From NCBI GenBank assembly GCA_963556495.2, contig OY747701.1:36076001-36140000 (forward strand): a DNA stretch of 64,000 nucleotides, in the 5' to 3' direction. The position numbers and the translations under genes are program-made. Source of the DNA: Valencia hispanica (Eukaryota; Chordata; Actinopteri; Cyprinodontiformes; Valenciidae). Of this stretch, positions 49,986 through 60,255 are shown piece by piece (position 1 is the first letter of the stretch; the number at the start of each line of letters is the position of its first letter). The notes beneath the pieces were generated by a model. The model was not told the DNA's origin. It ran no database searches and was given only the letters and a program-made list of their open reading frames with translations.

Positions 49986-50407
49986 CAGTGGTGTCGCCAG
50001 TAGATATTTGCGGGGTGTCAGCCCCAGATGTTTTAAGTCTGTTGTTTCACTCACCAGCCACACCTCACCGCTTCCTCAATCATTCACAACAGGCAGTGAG
50101 TGCTCTACTCTGATCAGCACTGCCGCTGACTTGACTCTTGTCTCTGGTTACAGTCAGTTATTGCAAGCCTCATCAAAAATAAGGTGTGTGTTCACACCTT
50201 ATTAAAGTATTACCGTCCAAGGCGTATGTTAAAGGAGTCATGACCTGTAATTTTCACTTTTCTATGAGAAAAAAATGTATGTTATGATTGCCTAACGATT
50301 ATACACTGCCCGGGAAGCCGATATTTAAAAGTGAAGCGTTTGTTTACCCCTGGGTTCGTCAACCATCCCACGTGCACACGCACTCAAATACGTGGTTTTA
50401 ATTTCTG

Positions 50408-50429
50408 GCCGACTTGACGTCAAGTCGGC
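50408..50429. promoter_or_regulatory. 22-bp perfect palindrome centred on a CRE
   Basis: Half-site GCCGACTTGAC followed by its exact reverse complement, giving TGACGTCA at 50415-50422. It lies 182 bp from the element's left end, matching the CRE position in element A. It may be a CREB/ATF-type promoter site or a hairpin. Confidence 0.5.
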
Positions 50430-50530
50430 GCAGGATATACCATATATAGACATCGCAGACCTACCTATGCTGCAGGAAGCCCGCCCAACTCCTCTCCCCC
50501 TCATATTCAGTCGAGTGCCGCCATTACTGA

Positions 50531-50810
50531 ATTCTAGTGATGGGAATTCCAGCTCTTTTTGGAGAGCCAGTTCTTTTGACTTGGCTCACCATAAAGAGCC
50601 GGCTCTTTCGGCTCCTTAGATTTTCTGTTGCTTAAAGTGTATTTATTACCAAAATTAATGCAAAACGATGTGTACCAAATGTACCAAAACAAGCAGGGGG
50701 GAATGAAAAAAAAAAAAAAAACGGCTCCCAATGACGAGCCGGCTCCAATCGTTCACTTCAAAGAGTTAGCTCTTAGAGCCGGTTTGTTCGCGACCGACAC
50801 ACCACCGATT
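50531..50810. mobile_element. hAT-like MITE nested in element D
   Basis: Begins TAGTGATGGGAATTCCAGCT and ends near GTTCGCGACCGACACACCAC. Inside are repeated GAGCCGGCTC motifs in both orientations. The pattern TAGTGATGGG ... AGAGCCGGCTC is one I associate with hAT-type non-autonomous elements. The 8-bp target duplication is not clear, so borders are approximate. Confidence 0.5.
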
Positions 50811-50951
50811 CGAAGTACGAACTCCACCGTGAAAGATGCAGAAAGTTTCTTCACGCAATGATGCATGAAGAAGACATATTCGTGTCAGCCTTTTATTTTA
50901 ATCAGCTAAATCAGCTAAAACCATTTCTACCAGAAACGTAGTGCACACGTG

Positions 50952-51120
50952 AGTTGCTCTGTTGTTGACTGCCAGAATCAACATGGAAATATTTTTTCTA
51001 TTTTTTTTTACGCCGGAATCCTTTACGAACTTAGGACAATATCAGGCGAAGTTGGCATCGAAGCTCCGTTTGGAAAAAGGGGCCATTCCAACAATCAGAG
51101 ACTTGCCTGCAATTGAAACG
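50952..51120 (+). pseudogene. THAP-domain exon relic with internal deletion
   Basis: The first part reads SCSVVDCQNQHGN: C-x4-C spacing, the first two zinc ligands of a THAP finger (Cys at 50955 and 50970). A different frame from 51016 reads ESFTNLGQYQAKLASKL and RLEKGAIPTIRDLP, like the THAP C-terminal stretch (normally after C-x2-H-F) with its A(V/I)PTI box. The Trp region and the C-x2-H pair between them are missing, so some 40 codons were deleted with a frame change. The open part ends at 51120 directly before GTAAGG, a good splice donor, suggesting a first exon. Confidence 0.55.
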
Positions 51121-51486
51121 GTAAGGCTGTGTTTTTAATGCTCTGCTGTGTGTAACAAACAGCAGCTAACTGCTAATGTGGCTATTGAATGCTAGCGGGA
51201 GTAGTAGATATGGGTAAGATATGCTGAAGCGTTACCTACGGTGTCAACCCCCCTCCTTCCTGCCACGAATCAACTCGCCCCTCATTTGCATTATTACAAT
51301 GCCCGTCCACGACAGCCAAAGTATCGCATCAGATCTCGCGAGACAATAATGCCTTCAGAATTAAGGGTCAGAGAAGCTCTGTGTTTATTTTTTTCACTTT
51401 TTTTCAACTTTTTTTTTTTTGAAGGGCCAGGAAGACTATAATAGAACATGGGTATCCAAGATAATACTAGGTTATGACTCCTTTAA

Positions 51487-53943
51487 CACCTTGCCATACC
51501 ATGGCTTGCCATAGTCAATATGTCCCTACTGTGGGCACACGGCCCCTCCTCTCACCTAACGAGGCCGCTCTGTACCAATGCATGCGCAGAAAACTGCATA
51601 GCACCAAACTAGGATATATATTATGGTTAGCAATATTTCTAAGACTAACAGAAATCAGTGGATCATAGAAAAAATTATGAAAGAAAACTGTTGCAACTCC
51701 TTGGCTTTTTCTAGAGAGAGGCCAAGGGTACACATTTATCTTTTTAAAATTAAGTGATTCACAAAGGCAAATGCTGGCTTATGCATAATTCTCTTTAGCT
51801 GTCCTGTTGGTAGCAAACTGGTTATCCTTAGTAAGCACATTGACAAATTCATGAAAATTTCTAATACAACAGCAAGAAAATATTTTTTTTAATTACAGAG
51901 AGTTAATTACAGGTGCAAACTTGATGTGGGAAACACTAATATAGCAATGTTGACCATAAAATGTGATTTATTTTGTTCTTTTCTGTTTATTTTTTAAAAT
52001 AATTATATAATATAGCTCTGTTCATTTCTTTAACTCATGTTCATCCTGCAGACAGTATTCCCCATTTGAGAACTGCTGCTTTAGGCAGGAAGGCTGAATG
52101 CTTCCATTGCTGTTGAACTTGATTTGGTTTTATTGTCCACTTGTTTGTATTACATTATTTTATTACTATATGTGCGACTTGTTTTTTGTTGTTTTGTTGC
52201 ACACTTTGATTTGACTTAATAATTTTGTAGAAGGAAGCAAAGATGAGCTACAGACAGAGGAGCCAGCAACAGCAGAGCTGTTCCAATCAAACATGGAAAT
52301 TGGTCACAATTATTTAAGTAGAATTGTTTTGTGCTAAAGATTGCTAACCAAGTAAACACTTTTGTAACAGTCTTGATGCATCATGACTTGATGTAGCCCA
52401 ATTGCTTGCATAAGGATATTTAGTTTGTGTTTTGTATTATTAGTTTACAATAATCATACGTTGCACAATTAATTGTGATGTCCTGATTTTGTAGAGGATA
52501 GGAGAGATGGCCTAAGGTGAGGAGCTGTAGCTGTAGCTCCAGCAGAAGCACCAGCATCATCATTAGACACTGTGAGCTGGAAACAATTAAATCTTCTAAC
52601 ATTGTGTTATATAGACAAATGATAAGAAAAATTTCTTTAATTCCACCTATCATAATACCTACTAAAATATAGACAGAAGCAAATTCAAAACTGGTCAATA
52701 GCAGTTCATCATGGAAGACATAATAAATTAAATAAGTAAAGCTTTGCTTTACTGTATTTGCTCATTCACCTTTATGATATTATTGACCGAGCCAAACAGA
52801 CTATCCAAGACGGAACCAATGATGAGAGAAGACCCAGTAATCAGAGGAAGAAGAGGAGAGACAACAGCTAGAGATAAAGAAAGAGAGAGAGAGCAATAGG
52901 TGAATAGTGTATGAATGATAGTATGTGCATGATGTTTGTGAGGAATCTAAATTTTAAAAAATGGGGGAGTTCAATTGTGGAAGGAGAGAGATGGAAAAGC
53001 AAAGACAAATTGGAAAAAGAAAGGGACTGTCAAGTAAAGAAGAGAAAAGGGAGAGCAACAGAAGAATAAGTGAAGAACGATTGATCGAACTAAATTATTG
53101 TTTGGTGTTGCTGTTTTCAGATTTCATTTTCCAAAACACAAAACATTGAAAAATAAATTGAACATTAGATATAAAATTATAAGTCATTGTACATTAGATG
53201 ACACATTACACTGTTTTGACATGCATGCATTTAAAATAAATGATAATTTAGTCACTTTACCATGTATGCTATATTCTATAATCTATTGTAACACTTTTTT
53301 TTCTCTTTTACAAAAATATCTAATTTTGTCTGGGCTAAGATCAGGTACTTCTTACAAGCTGGAGATGCCCCCGCTGGTAAGATAAAGTATGTTTTATATT
53401 CTAACCAGGCATGTTACTGTCGTGTTGTGTTGATGCCGTACTGCCGATTTTCAGGCAGAGTTTGAAAACGAAGCACATCTTAAATTTAAGCCTAAAAAAG
53501 CACTCGGGTAGCGCAGATGTACGTGTAATCCAGGGTTCAACACCTGTACCTGGTTAACCAATTGCATCCTGACTTCCTGCAGAGTGTATATAAGAAGTCA
53601 CAGAAAGTCATGTCACTTCCTGTTTCTTCACTTCCTGTCAGTCTGAGAAAAAAAATGTTTGAGGAACTTTCGAAAAGTTTTCTTCACACACAATCAGCAT
53701 TGTAAAGCTAAACCTGATAGCCCAATGCTACCACCCATAGCAAACAAGATTTGGACCCATTTACACTGAAAACCAAGGTCAGATTTTTCTGGGATGATTT
53801 CCTGTTCCTGTGAAATCTTTTGATGACAAACTACCCTTGACACCTGTTGCGAAGACCTGATCATCCCTTCTGTGTTGGGATTAACTATGGACTCCAAATG
53901 AGCTGTCCTGGACTCAAATTTTTGAAGATATTGATTATGTCAA
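51487..53943. other. Gene-free stretch
   Basis: No exon or transposon recognised. A possible tRNA-like pair of A and B boxes at 53509-53544 is noted among the findings. Confidence 0.4.
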
Positions 53944-54075
53944 CACTGCGATGGACTGGCGACCTGTCCAAGGTGTACCCCGCCTCTCGCCCCATGACAG
54001 CTGGAGATAGGCACCAGCCCCCCCCCCCGCAACCCTGCACAGGACTGACGGGTACAGAAAATGGATGGATGGATG
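53944..54075 (+). repeat. SINE 3' half (V-SINE-like)
   Basis: CACTGCGATGGACTGGCGAC, GTGTACCCCGCCTCTCGCCC, CAGCTGGAGATAGGCACCAG and an ATGGATGGATGG tail. It is the best-preserved tail copy in the window; the tRNA head is absent, as in a 5'-truncated retroposon. Confidence 0.75.
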
Positions 54076-54479
54076 ATTTTGTCAAAATAGAACTGAAAGA
54101 TGTTCTGACTGAAGTTTTTTTTTTTGCAGATTTGGTTATATAACAAACTGTTCTTTGTATTGACAATTTGAATACAATTATCTTTTTTCCCCTTAAACCT
54201 TGTGTTGTGGTCAATACGGGTCAATAGCATCCATAATGGTTTTGGGCTGCTTTAGAACTTAGATTGCTGAAATTAAATCCTCTTCTTAAATTAAAACGAC
54301 CTGCAAAATGTTACCCCCCTCGGTTTTTATATAATTCTAACTTTCTGTACTTTTCCAATAAAATATCAGTTAAGATGCATGGCTGTCCTCTTTCAGCAGA
54401 GAGCAGAGATTCGAGGCTCTTGCGCGAGAAGAGCCACTTGTGAGCTCTCTGACATGGGAGAGGAATGGAGATCGACGTC
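54076..54479. other. Gene-free stretch
   Basis: I see nothing recognisable between the SINE tail and the next repeat. Confidence 0.4.
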
Positions 54480-54644
54480 ACTGGACGGTGGGTGGATACC
54501 ACAGACTGTAGGTGGATACGCACTTCATGTCAGATCAACCCCAAAATTTAATCTCTTGTCCCTGGTCCTGTCGCAGAGATTTCTTGAAAGTTTCATCGAA
54601 ATCCTTCCATAACTTTTTGAGTTGTGTTGCTAACAGACTAACAA

Positions 54645-54675
<31 letters not shown>

Positions 54676-54710
54676 AGCACGAAAACATTACCTCCTGGTG
54701 GAGGTAATAA
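54480..54710 (-). repeat. Interspersed repeat ending in ATTACCTCC hairpin
   Basis: Contains GAAAGTTTCATCGAAATCCT, CATAACTTTTTGAGTTGTGT, a (CAGA)n run at 54645-54676 and a perfect hairpin ATTACCTCC-TGGT-GGAGGTAAT at 54687-54708. Read in reverse it starts at the hairpin, then has a short tetranucleotide repeat and the AACTCAAAAAGTTATGGAAG block. I recognise this arrangement from repeats in many animal genomes but cannot name the family. Confidence 0.5.
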
Positions 54711-54889
54711 AAAATTTTCTGTGTACCATATTTCTGTGTAATTATCTCAACAACATAAAAACATGCGGCTTGCAAACATCCTATAGGACCACCTGTTCAT
54801 TTATGTTTAAATGGGGCCACATTTTCAAGGAAAAAGAAAAAAAGAAGTAGGTTGAGCGGCAGGTTTGACTGTGTGGGCTGAGCCAAGAA

Positions 54890-55150
54890 CATGAGCAACA
54901 TGCCAAATCATGTGTTTGCTCTGCTATTGATTTTTGTCTTTAATAAATTGGTTGAAGAAAGTTTGAAGAAATAAGACATACTTCATACTGTATATAGTTA
55001 ATGTAACAAACATTACTTCAACAAAAAGGGGCCTCAGTATTGTGCGGGAGAACTGTACACAACCCCAATAGCCTGGCACCGCCTTTTCGTGCTGGTCACC
55101 AGGTTGGTCACACACTGCTGTGGGATGGCAAGAACAGGTTCTTCAGGGTT
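54890..55150 (-). mobile_element. Tc1/mariner-like transposon 3'-end relic
   Basis: On the minus strand, 55096-55028 reads QQCVTNLVTSTKRRCQAIGV and VYSSPAQY then stop, like the C-terminus of a Tc1/mariner transposase (NLVTSMRRRCQA type). About 140 bp of A/T-rich 3' sequence follow. No catalytic part remains. Confidence 0.5.
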
Positions 55151-57108
55151 TCAGTAGAGGAATATGGTATGACACTGAGAAGAAGAGGTAGGTGATTATT
55201 ATGAGTAAGATTGTGTTCAGTGGATATCAAGATCGGGAAAGTAATGAGCTTACTGGCTAATCTTTCTGGGAGGGAGTGAGCCTATCCACAGAGTTGAGGT
55301 TGACTGGTGGTGGTGAGCAGCAGTTGTAGGTAACGCTTCCTTTTGTTCTTGTGTTTGGGATGGAGGTGAGGTGGATGACGTATAGTTGGAGGGTAGACAG
55401 GCAGGTGAATCTGATGGCAAGAGTGTGGAAGTCCTCACAGCATGAACGAGGAGAAGCAGAGAGAAGACTGGCAGCAGATCCAGAGATGTATGTTTCAGCT
55501 CTGTTTTGGAGAGTAAAGTGGTAGGAAAGTTGTGATCCAGAGAGCTGAACGAGGATGGGAATTGGTTTCGTAGGAAGAAGGACAACAAGGAAAGGCAAGC
55601 AACGAGTAATGCAAGCCTGGTTACCACTTGTAAGATGGAACTATCTGATGACTGCTTCAGGGAGATCTGCTCCTTTCAAGCTCCTCCTAATTACACCGAA
55701 TGAGCTTCAACTGTGGAAGTCATCAGCCAGTCACACCCTGTCACACACACCAACCAGTTCATGACACTGTCAAGTTTTAGTAATGCAGCATGCATAAAAG
55801 GACCAGAATGACCTGTTGAACTGCATGTACAGTATTTTGACTATGAGAAAGAGTATTCTTCTTTTATTGACCACAATGATAGCAGTTGTTGTCTTAAAGA
55901 TTGAGAAAATCCATCTGGTTGAATGCAGAACACACATCTGCAATTGAAACAAAATGTTAATATTTAAACTTGAAATGGTCTAAATTTGAAGCATAAAAAC
56001 ACTATAAAAATATATATATTCTGCTGAACATAAGTTCTAACATGGTCATTCTGAAGCAGTTCGTATGAGCTAAAACAGTGTTTATCACCAATATGGTTAA
56101 ACAATAAAAAGTAATTACAATATATTATAATATTTTTAAAAATCTTTCTGATTTTGTTCTTGTTTGCCAAGAAGGCCTTTTTTTTTATTCTCTGTCCTGT
56201 GGCCATACACTGTAAAATGCTAAAGTTTTTTCATAAGGTACTTCCACCGCTTGATAATGTGGAATCCCAGACCGAGGAGGTTATTTAAAAACGGCACACT
56301 GTTGCAAAAAAGTACAAGCTAGAATTTAAAACTAAAATGGTCAAATAAAAAGAGAAAACAACTGAATGTGCCTTACCTTGATTAAACCCAGGTAGAGTAA
56401 AATTATCCTGTAGCCGTAACAACAGGTTTTGAGTCTGTTTCATAATATTCTGGACCAGCAAATCCCTTCACTTCATGCCACTTTCTGTTTAGTCTGTTAT
56501 GATGGAGTTTTTTTCTTCTTTTGTGTGTACTGTTATGCTGCGGTTCTTGTTGCCATTGTTGTTGTTTGTATTTTCTTGTTTTACTCAGGGGCATCAAAAG
56601 ATCAATGGGATCTGCGTTCAAGGTTGATGTCACTGTTAATGTTCTTATTATCTGCTTGGGAATCTGGTGACGCTTTTGTGGCGGGTTAGTCATCATCAGT
56701 GCGAGCCTCCTGTAAGACGGAAACATTTTTAACTTCCTACAAATCCTATGCAAACAACTGGTGGTTCTGCTGTGGAAGAATACTGGGAATAAGAATAGGA
56801 AAGGATCTGAGAAACACAGCCAAGTTATTACCCCTGAATCTATCTGAGCCCCGACTGAGCAGTTTAAGCTGTTGTTATTGCTCTTCTCTGAGGATCTGTG
56901 TCTCTGACATCTTTATTTCTGATCTTACTTGTTTTCTTTCAGCTGAAGTTTGTTTAAAAAAAAGGTTGTAAAGATATTGAACTAACTCAGAAGTCGCAAA
57001 ATACTTCCACATCATCTGCTCTTCATCTTCAACTCCCACATATTTATGTAGGTGATGAAGAGAACAGCATGCAGGAGTTGTTTCAGCACATGGGATTTTT
57101 ATATTACT
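55151..57108. other. Gene-free stretch
   Basis: No exon or transposon recognised. The overlapping minus-strand frames at 55250-55627 and the frame at 56403-56753 show no domain. Confidence 0.4.
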
Positions 57109-57439
57109 AATAGGGATGTGTACTAGAAAGAATCTGGTGATACGATATGTTTCATAATACAAGGGGGACGATACGATATATTGCGATATATTGTGATACC
57201 GTAAGACTATATATTGTGATTTTTAAAACTGAATTTAACTGTAGAAAAACTGTCACAAGATTTTAAACACTCCTGTTTCATACATTAAACCTCCAGTTTT
57301 CTTACTAGATCTAGTTGATCCACTGGAAAGAAGAAGGTGAAAACAGTCACAAACTACCAGTTATACTTTTAATTTTACTACAGAAATTACTGTCATCATT
57401 AATGGTTCCATTTAAATTCTAAAAAACTAAATAAATAAG
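57109..57439. repeat. GATACG-rich interspersed repeat, copy 2
   Basis: AATAGGGATGTGTACTAGAA, GATACGATATATTGCGATAT, TTTTTAAAACTGAATTTAAC, CTAGATCTAGTTGATCCACT and GTCATCATTAATGGTTCCAT occur in the same order as at 35817-36188. This copy has a few indels against copy 1 and no flanking (AT)n. Confidence 0.7.
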
Positions 57440-57930
57440 AGCTGTAAAATCAGAAAACATATTAGAACTTGTCTGACAGCATGAAGTAGACAAAACAAAT
57501 GTTAAAAATCAACATATGATGTCCCAATCTAAAAGACATTGAGAACAAACGAGAGTCTTTGACATCTGTCTGGAAAGGGTTCATTTCTAAGACTCTTCAT
57601 GCTCAGACACCCTCTAATGTCGCTAAATTAAAGCCTTTCTGCAAAGAAGACGATGTCAAAATTCTCAAACACTTGACAACAGTGCTTGCCGCCTACAGTG
57701 GTACAACCAATTGGTGAGCAACTACTTTTTCACAAAGGGGCAGGTTGAGTTGGATAGCTTTTTACCCTTAACAAATAAAAATCATCACGTTGAAAACTGC
57801 TTAGTTTTTATTCTAGTTTATTTTTGTTTTATTTTTCAATTTATTTGATGATCTGAAGCATTTCAGGTTAACAAAACAGCAAAAACAGAATAAATCTGTA
57901 AAGTGCCCAATACTTTTTCACAGGACAGTA
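57440..57930 (+). mobile_element. Tc1-like transposon, internally deleted
   Basis: Has a 5' coding trace (ACTTGTCTGACAGCATGAAG, then CATCTGTCTGGAAAGGGTTC) and then jumps to a 3' end with TTGATGATCTGAAGCATTTC and a terminus CCCAATACTTTTTCACAGGA then CAGTA. The terminus is the complement of the family end seen at 22976 and near 62427. Internal deletion removed the catalytic region. It directly follows the GATACG repeat. Confidence 0.7.
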
Positions 57931-59564
57931 CATGTGACAAGCTCCGCTCTCCACAACACTCTCAATTCACCTTTGCTCCTTGGAGAGGTGCTCATTAGTG
58001 CAAGTGAGCAAAGATCTGTTGATGTGTTTGTGTGTTTGGGGAGGCAGGGAGGACTGTTGAATTAGGGAAGAGAGTTTTTGGCACCCTGCGCATTGATTGA
58101 TGGAGTGAATTGGATGGGCCAAGGCTCATCGAAAGGAGGATCGTGTGTGGGTGACGTCTGCCCTCAGCTGTCGGCTGTCTGATCGATCCCTGCATGGTGG
58201 AGGCCAAAAAAAAATCCCACTTGCTGATAAAAATGAGCTTGCATGCACAGATACACCCACAGATTAAATTCCCCTCCTCTCTGACTCAGAGTTCACACGC
58301 ACGTCAAAATGCCTAAAGCTTTGGTGCCGCTGAAGGCATCTGTGTTAGTGTCACTACATGGCTGTTTGTGCCAGATCGCTGAAGACTAACTCTGGAGTTT
58401 ATGAGGGGGAGCTTTTTGTCTGGTCTCTGTCTCTGTGTCAGGGTGACTTTACCACAGTGATCTGGCTCGTTTCTTCCCCTCCTGCAATCCAAATAGTTTT
58501 TCCCTTGCTTCTTTTTTTCTTCTGTTATGGAACCAGGGAATGTTAAAACCTTTAAGAAAGAAAGAAAGTGTTGTGTTAAATTGTGATGTTTCTGCATTCG
58601 CTCACAGTTCAACGTATTTCTAAGACCAGGTATGTTTAAAGTGTGCTAACTTAAAAAGCAAACTGAATAAGGATACAGAATCTACATTATTCCTTCAGTT
58701 CTGTCCTTCAGTCTGTGTTTTCCATTTGCACCCTTAATTTTCTGTTATAGTCATCACACAACATGATATAATACATAATGATAATTTTCTTTCTTATTCT
58801 GCATTCATCCATCTGACCGTCCATTTATCCAGAAAAATGTCCTAAACACCACTGTATGTGTGGCCTTTTTTATAACGCTGGGCTGCTGCTCCTTTTCCAA
58901 AAATCCATGGTGTCCCAAAGCCGCAGAAACAGATTTGTGTTTACGTCACCTCAAACCTAACCCGGTGCTTGTTTTGAAAGATGTTCTGAGGTGATTTCTG
59001 TGGAAAAATGTTTCTTTTTGTTGGACTGGAACAAGAGGACCCAGGTGTAGGTGTATGATCTACTCTGGTTAGGTTGAATTCAAATTATAAGTCCTAATTT
59101 TGGACAGTTTTGGTAGTCCAAATGTTTTATTTCTTAATTTTAATCAGTTTGTTTAATAACATATTTTTGAAATTATAGCATGGCCCAAAGGAGAGGAGAA
59201 AGGGTTTGGTTGGTTGGGATACTGTAGCTTTTAGACCATTTTTAGTTTCAAACCGTTGGGTATGACTCCCCCTACTGGACAGAGACTGTAGTTCTTACAC
59301 ACTAAAATTTATTTCACAAGTTTTCAAGGGTCTCCTTTTGTTTGTAATTGATCTTCTATTCTTATCGTTATCTCATATTGATTGTCCCAATCAGTCTTTT
59401 AGGAAAGTTGCAAATACTGAGTCCCAGTTCTATTTTTCATTTAAAATCAATAACATGTAGCTACAATTAGAAATTTACATGCATTGTTTTCAGACACACT
59501 TTTTTAACTCTAAAGCTGCTAAATTCCAAAATTATGAGAGACGGAATCTTTCAGAAAATCTTTC
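57931..59564. other. Gene-free stretch
   Basis: No recognisable exon or transposon. The block 57930-58320 is less A+T-rich and unique-looking. The minus-strand frame at 58313-58612 has no domain I recognise. Confidence 0.4.
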
Positions 59565-60255
59565 TTTTTTTTTTTTTTTTTCAAATTCAGAAATTGACAT
59601 ACAGTTTTTAGTATTAGGTAGAATAGCATTTTAAACAGTATGGCTTGGCTCAAACCTTTTGGATATCCTTCAACAAGCTTTTCACACAGTCGGCCCGTTC
59701 CACCAGTGAAGCTGGGTCATGCTGGTAAGCCACCTTGCTCACACCCACAGTTTAGCTCGCCTCACAAAGTTTATTTTGGACTTGGACCAGCACTCTGCTA
59801 TGTACACTCCAAAATACTGACTTTGTTGTCCTTAAATCACCATGTAACTAATTGTGCTGTATGCTTAGCATAATTGTCCTTTTGGAAGACCCATTTGTGC
59901 CCAAGATTTAACTTCCTGGTTGTTGTCTTAATACACCCCATATTGTTAATTAATTCTTAATGTTGTCATCTCTTTTGTAAAATGCGCAATTTTCAAAACA
60001 CACCAAAAACCTGATGCTGCCATTCTTGTACTTCACAGATGAGATGACGTTCTCAGGCCTGCAAGGTTTCCTCTTTTGCCCTCTAAATGTTTGGCCAGAT
60101 AAATGTTATTTTATCACAATTTTTGCTTTATCAGACCACAGGCCATGTTTCCAAAGTCTTTGTCCCTCTGTGCATTTTCAAAGTGTAATCTGCCTTTTAT
60201 CTTTGTTTTCCATTAGTGGCTTTTTAACACATTCATCAAACAATTTGTTCGACGT
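59565..60255 (-). mobile_element. Tc1-like transposon relic of the salmonid-type Tc1 lineage
   Basis: The left end has AAATTCAGAAATTGACATAC, close to the terminal repeats of salmonid-type Tc1 elements (the lineage that includes Sleeping Beauty). Minus-strand coding traces follow in order: GACTTTGTTGTCCTTAAATC, TCCTTTTGGAAGACCCATTT, ACCTGATGCTGCCATTCTTG (the GGGSIM region) and TTTATCAGACCACAGGCCAT (the WSDE region). It breaks off after about 700 bp and has many stops. Distinct in sequence from the other Tc1 families here. Confidence 0.7.

Larger units (their letters stand above)
50233..51482 (+). mobile_element. TTAA-flanked DNA transposon relic with THAP exon (Kolobok-like), element D
   Basis: A 1250-bp element flanked by TTAA (50229-50232 and 51483-51486), with inverted ends AGGAGTCATGACCT and, on the other strand, AGGAGTCATAACCT (13 of 14 match). 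It carries a 22-bp perfect palindrome with a CRE core, a nested hAT-like MITE at about 50531-50810 and a broken THAP exon at 50952-51120 ending at a GTAAGG splice-donor-like sequence. TTAA duplication, AGG ends and a THAP domain together are the known hallmarks of the Kolobok superfamily. No catalytic core is visible, so it is non-autonomous. Confidence 0.7.
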
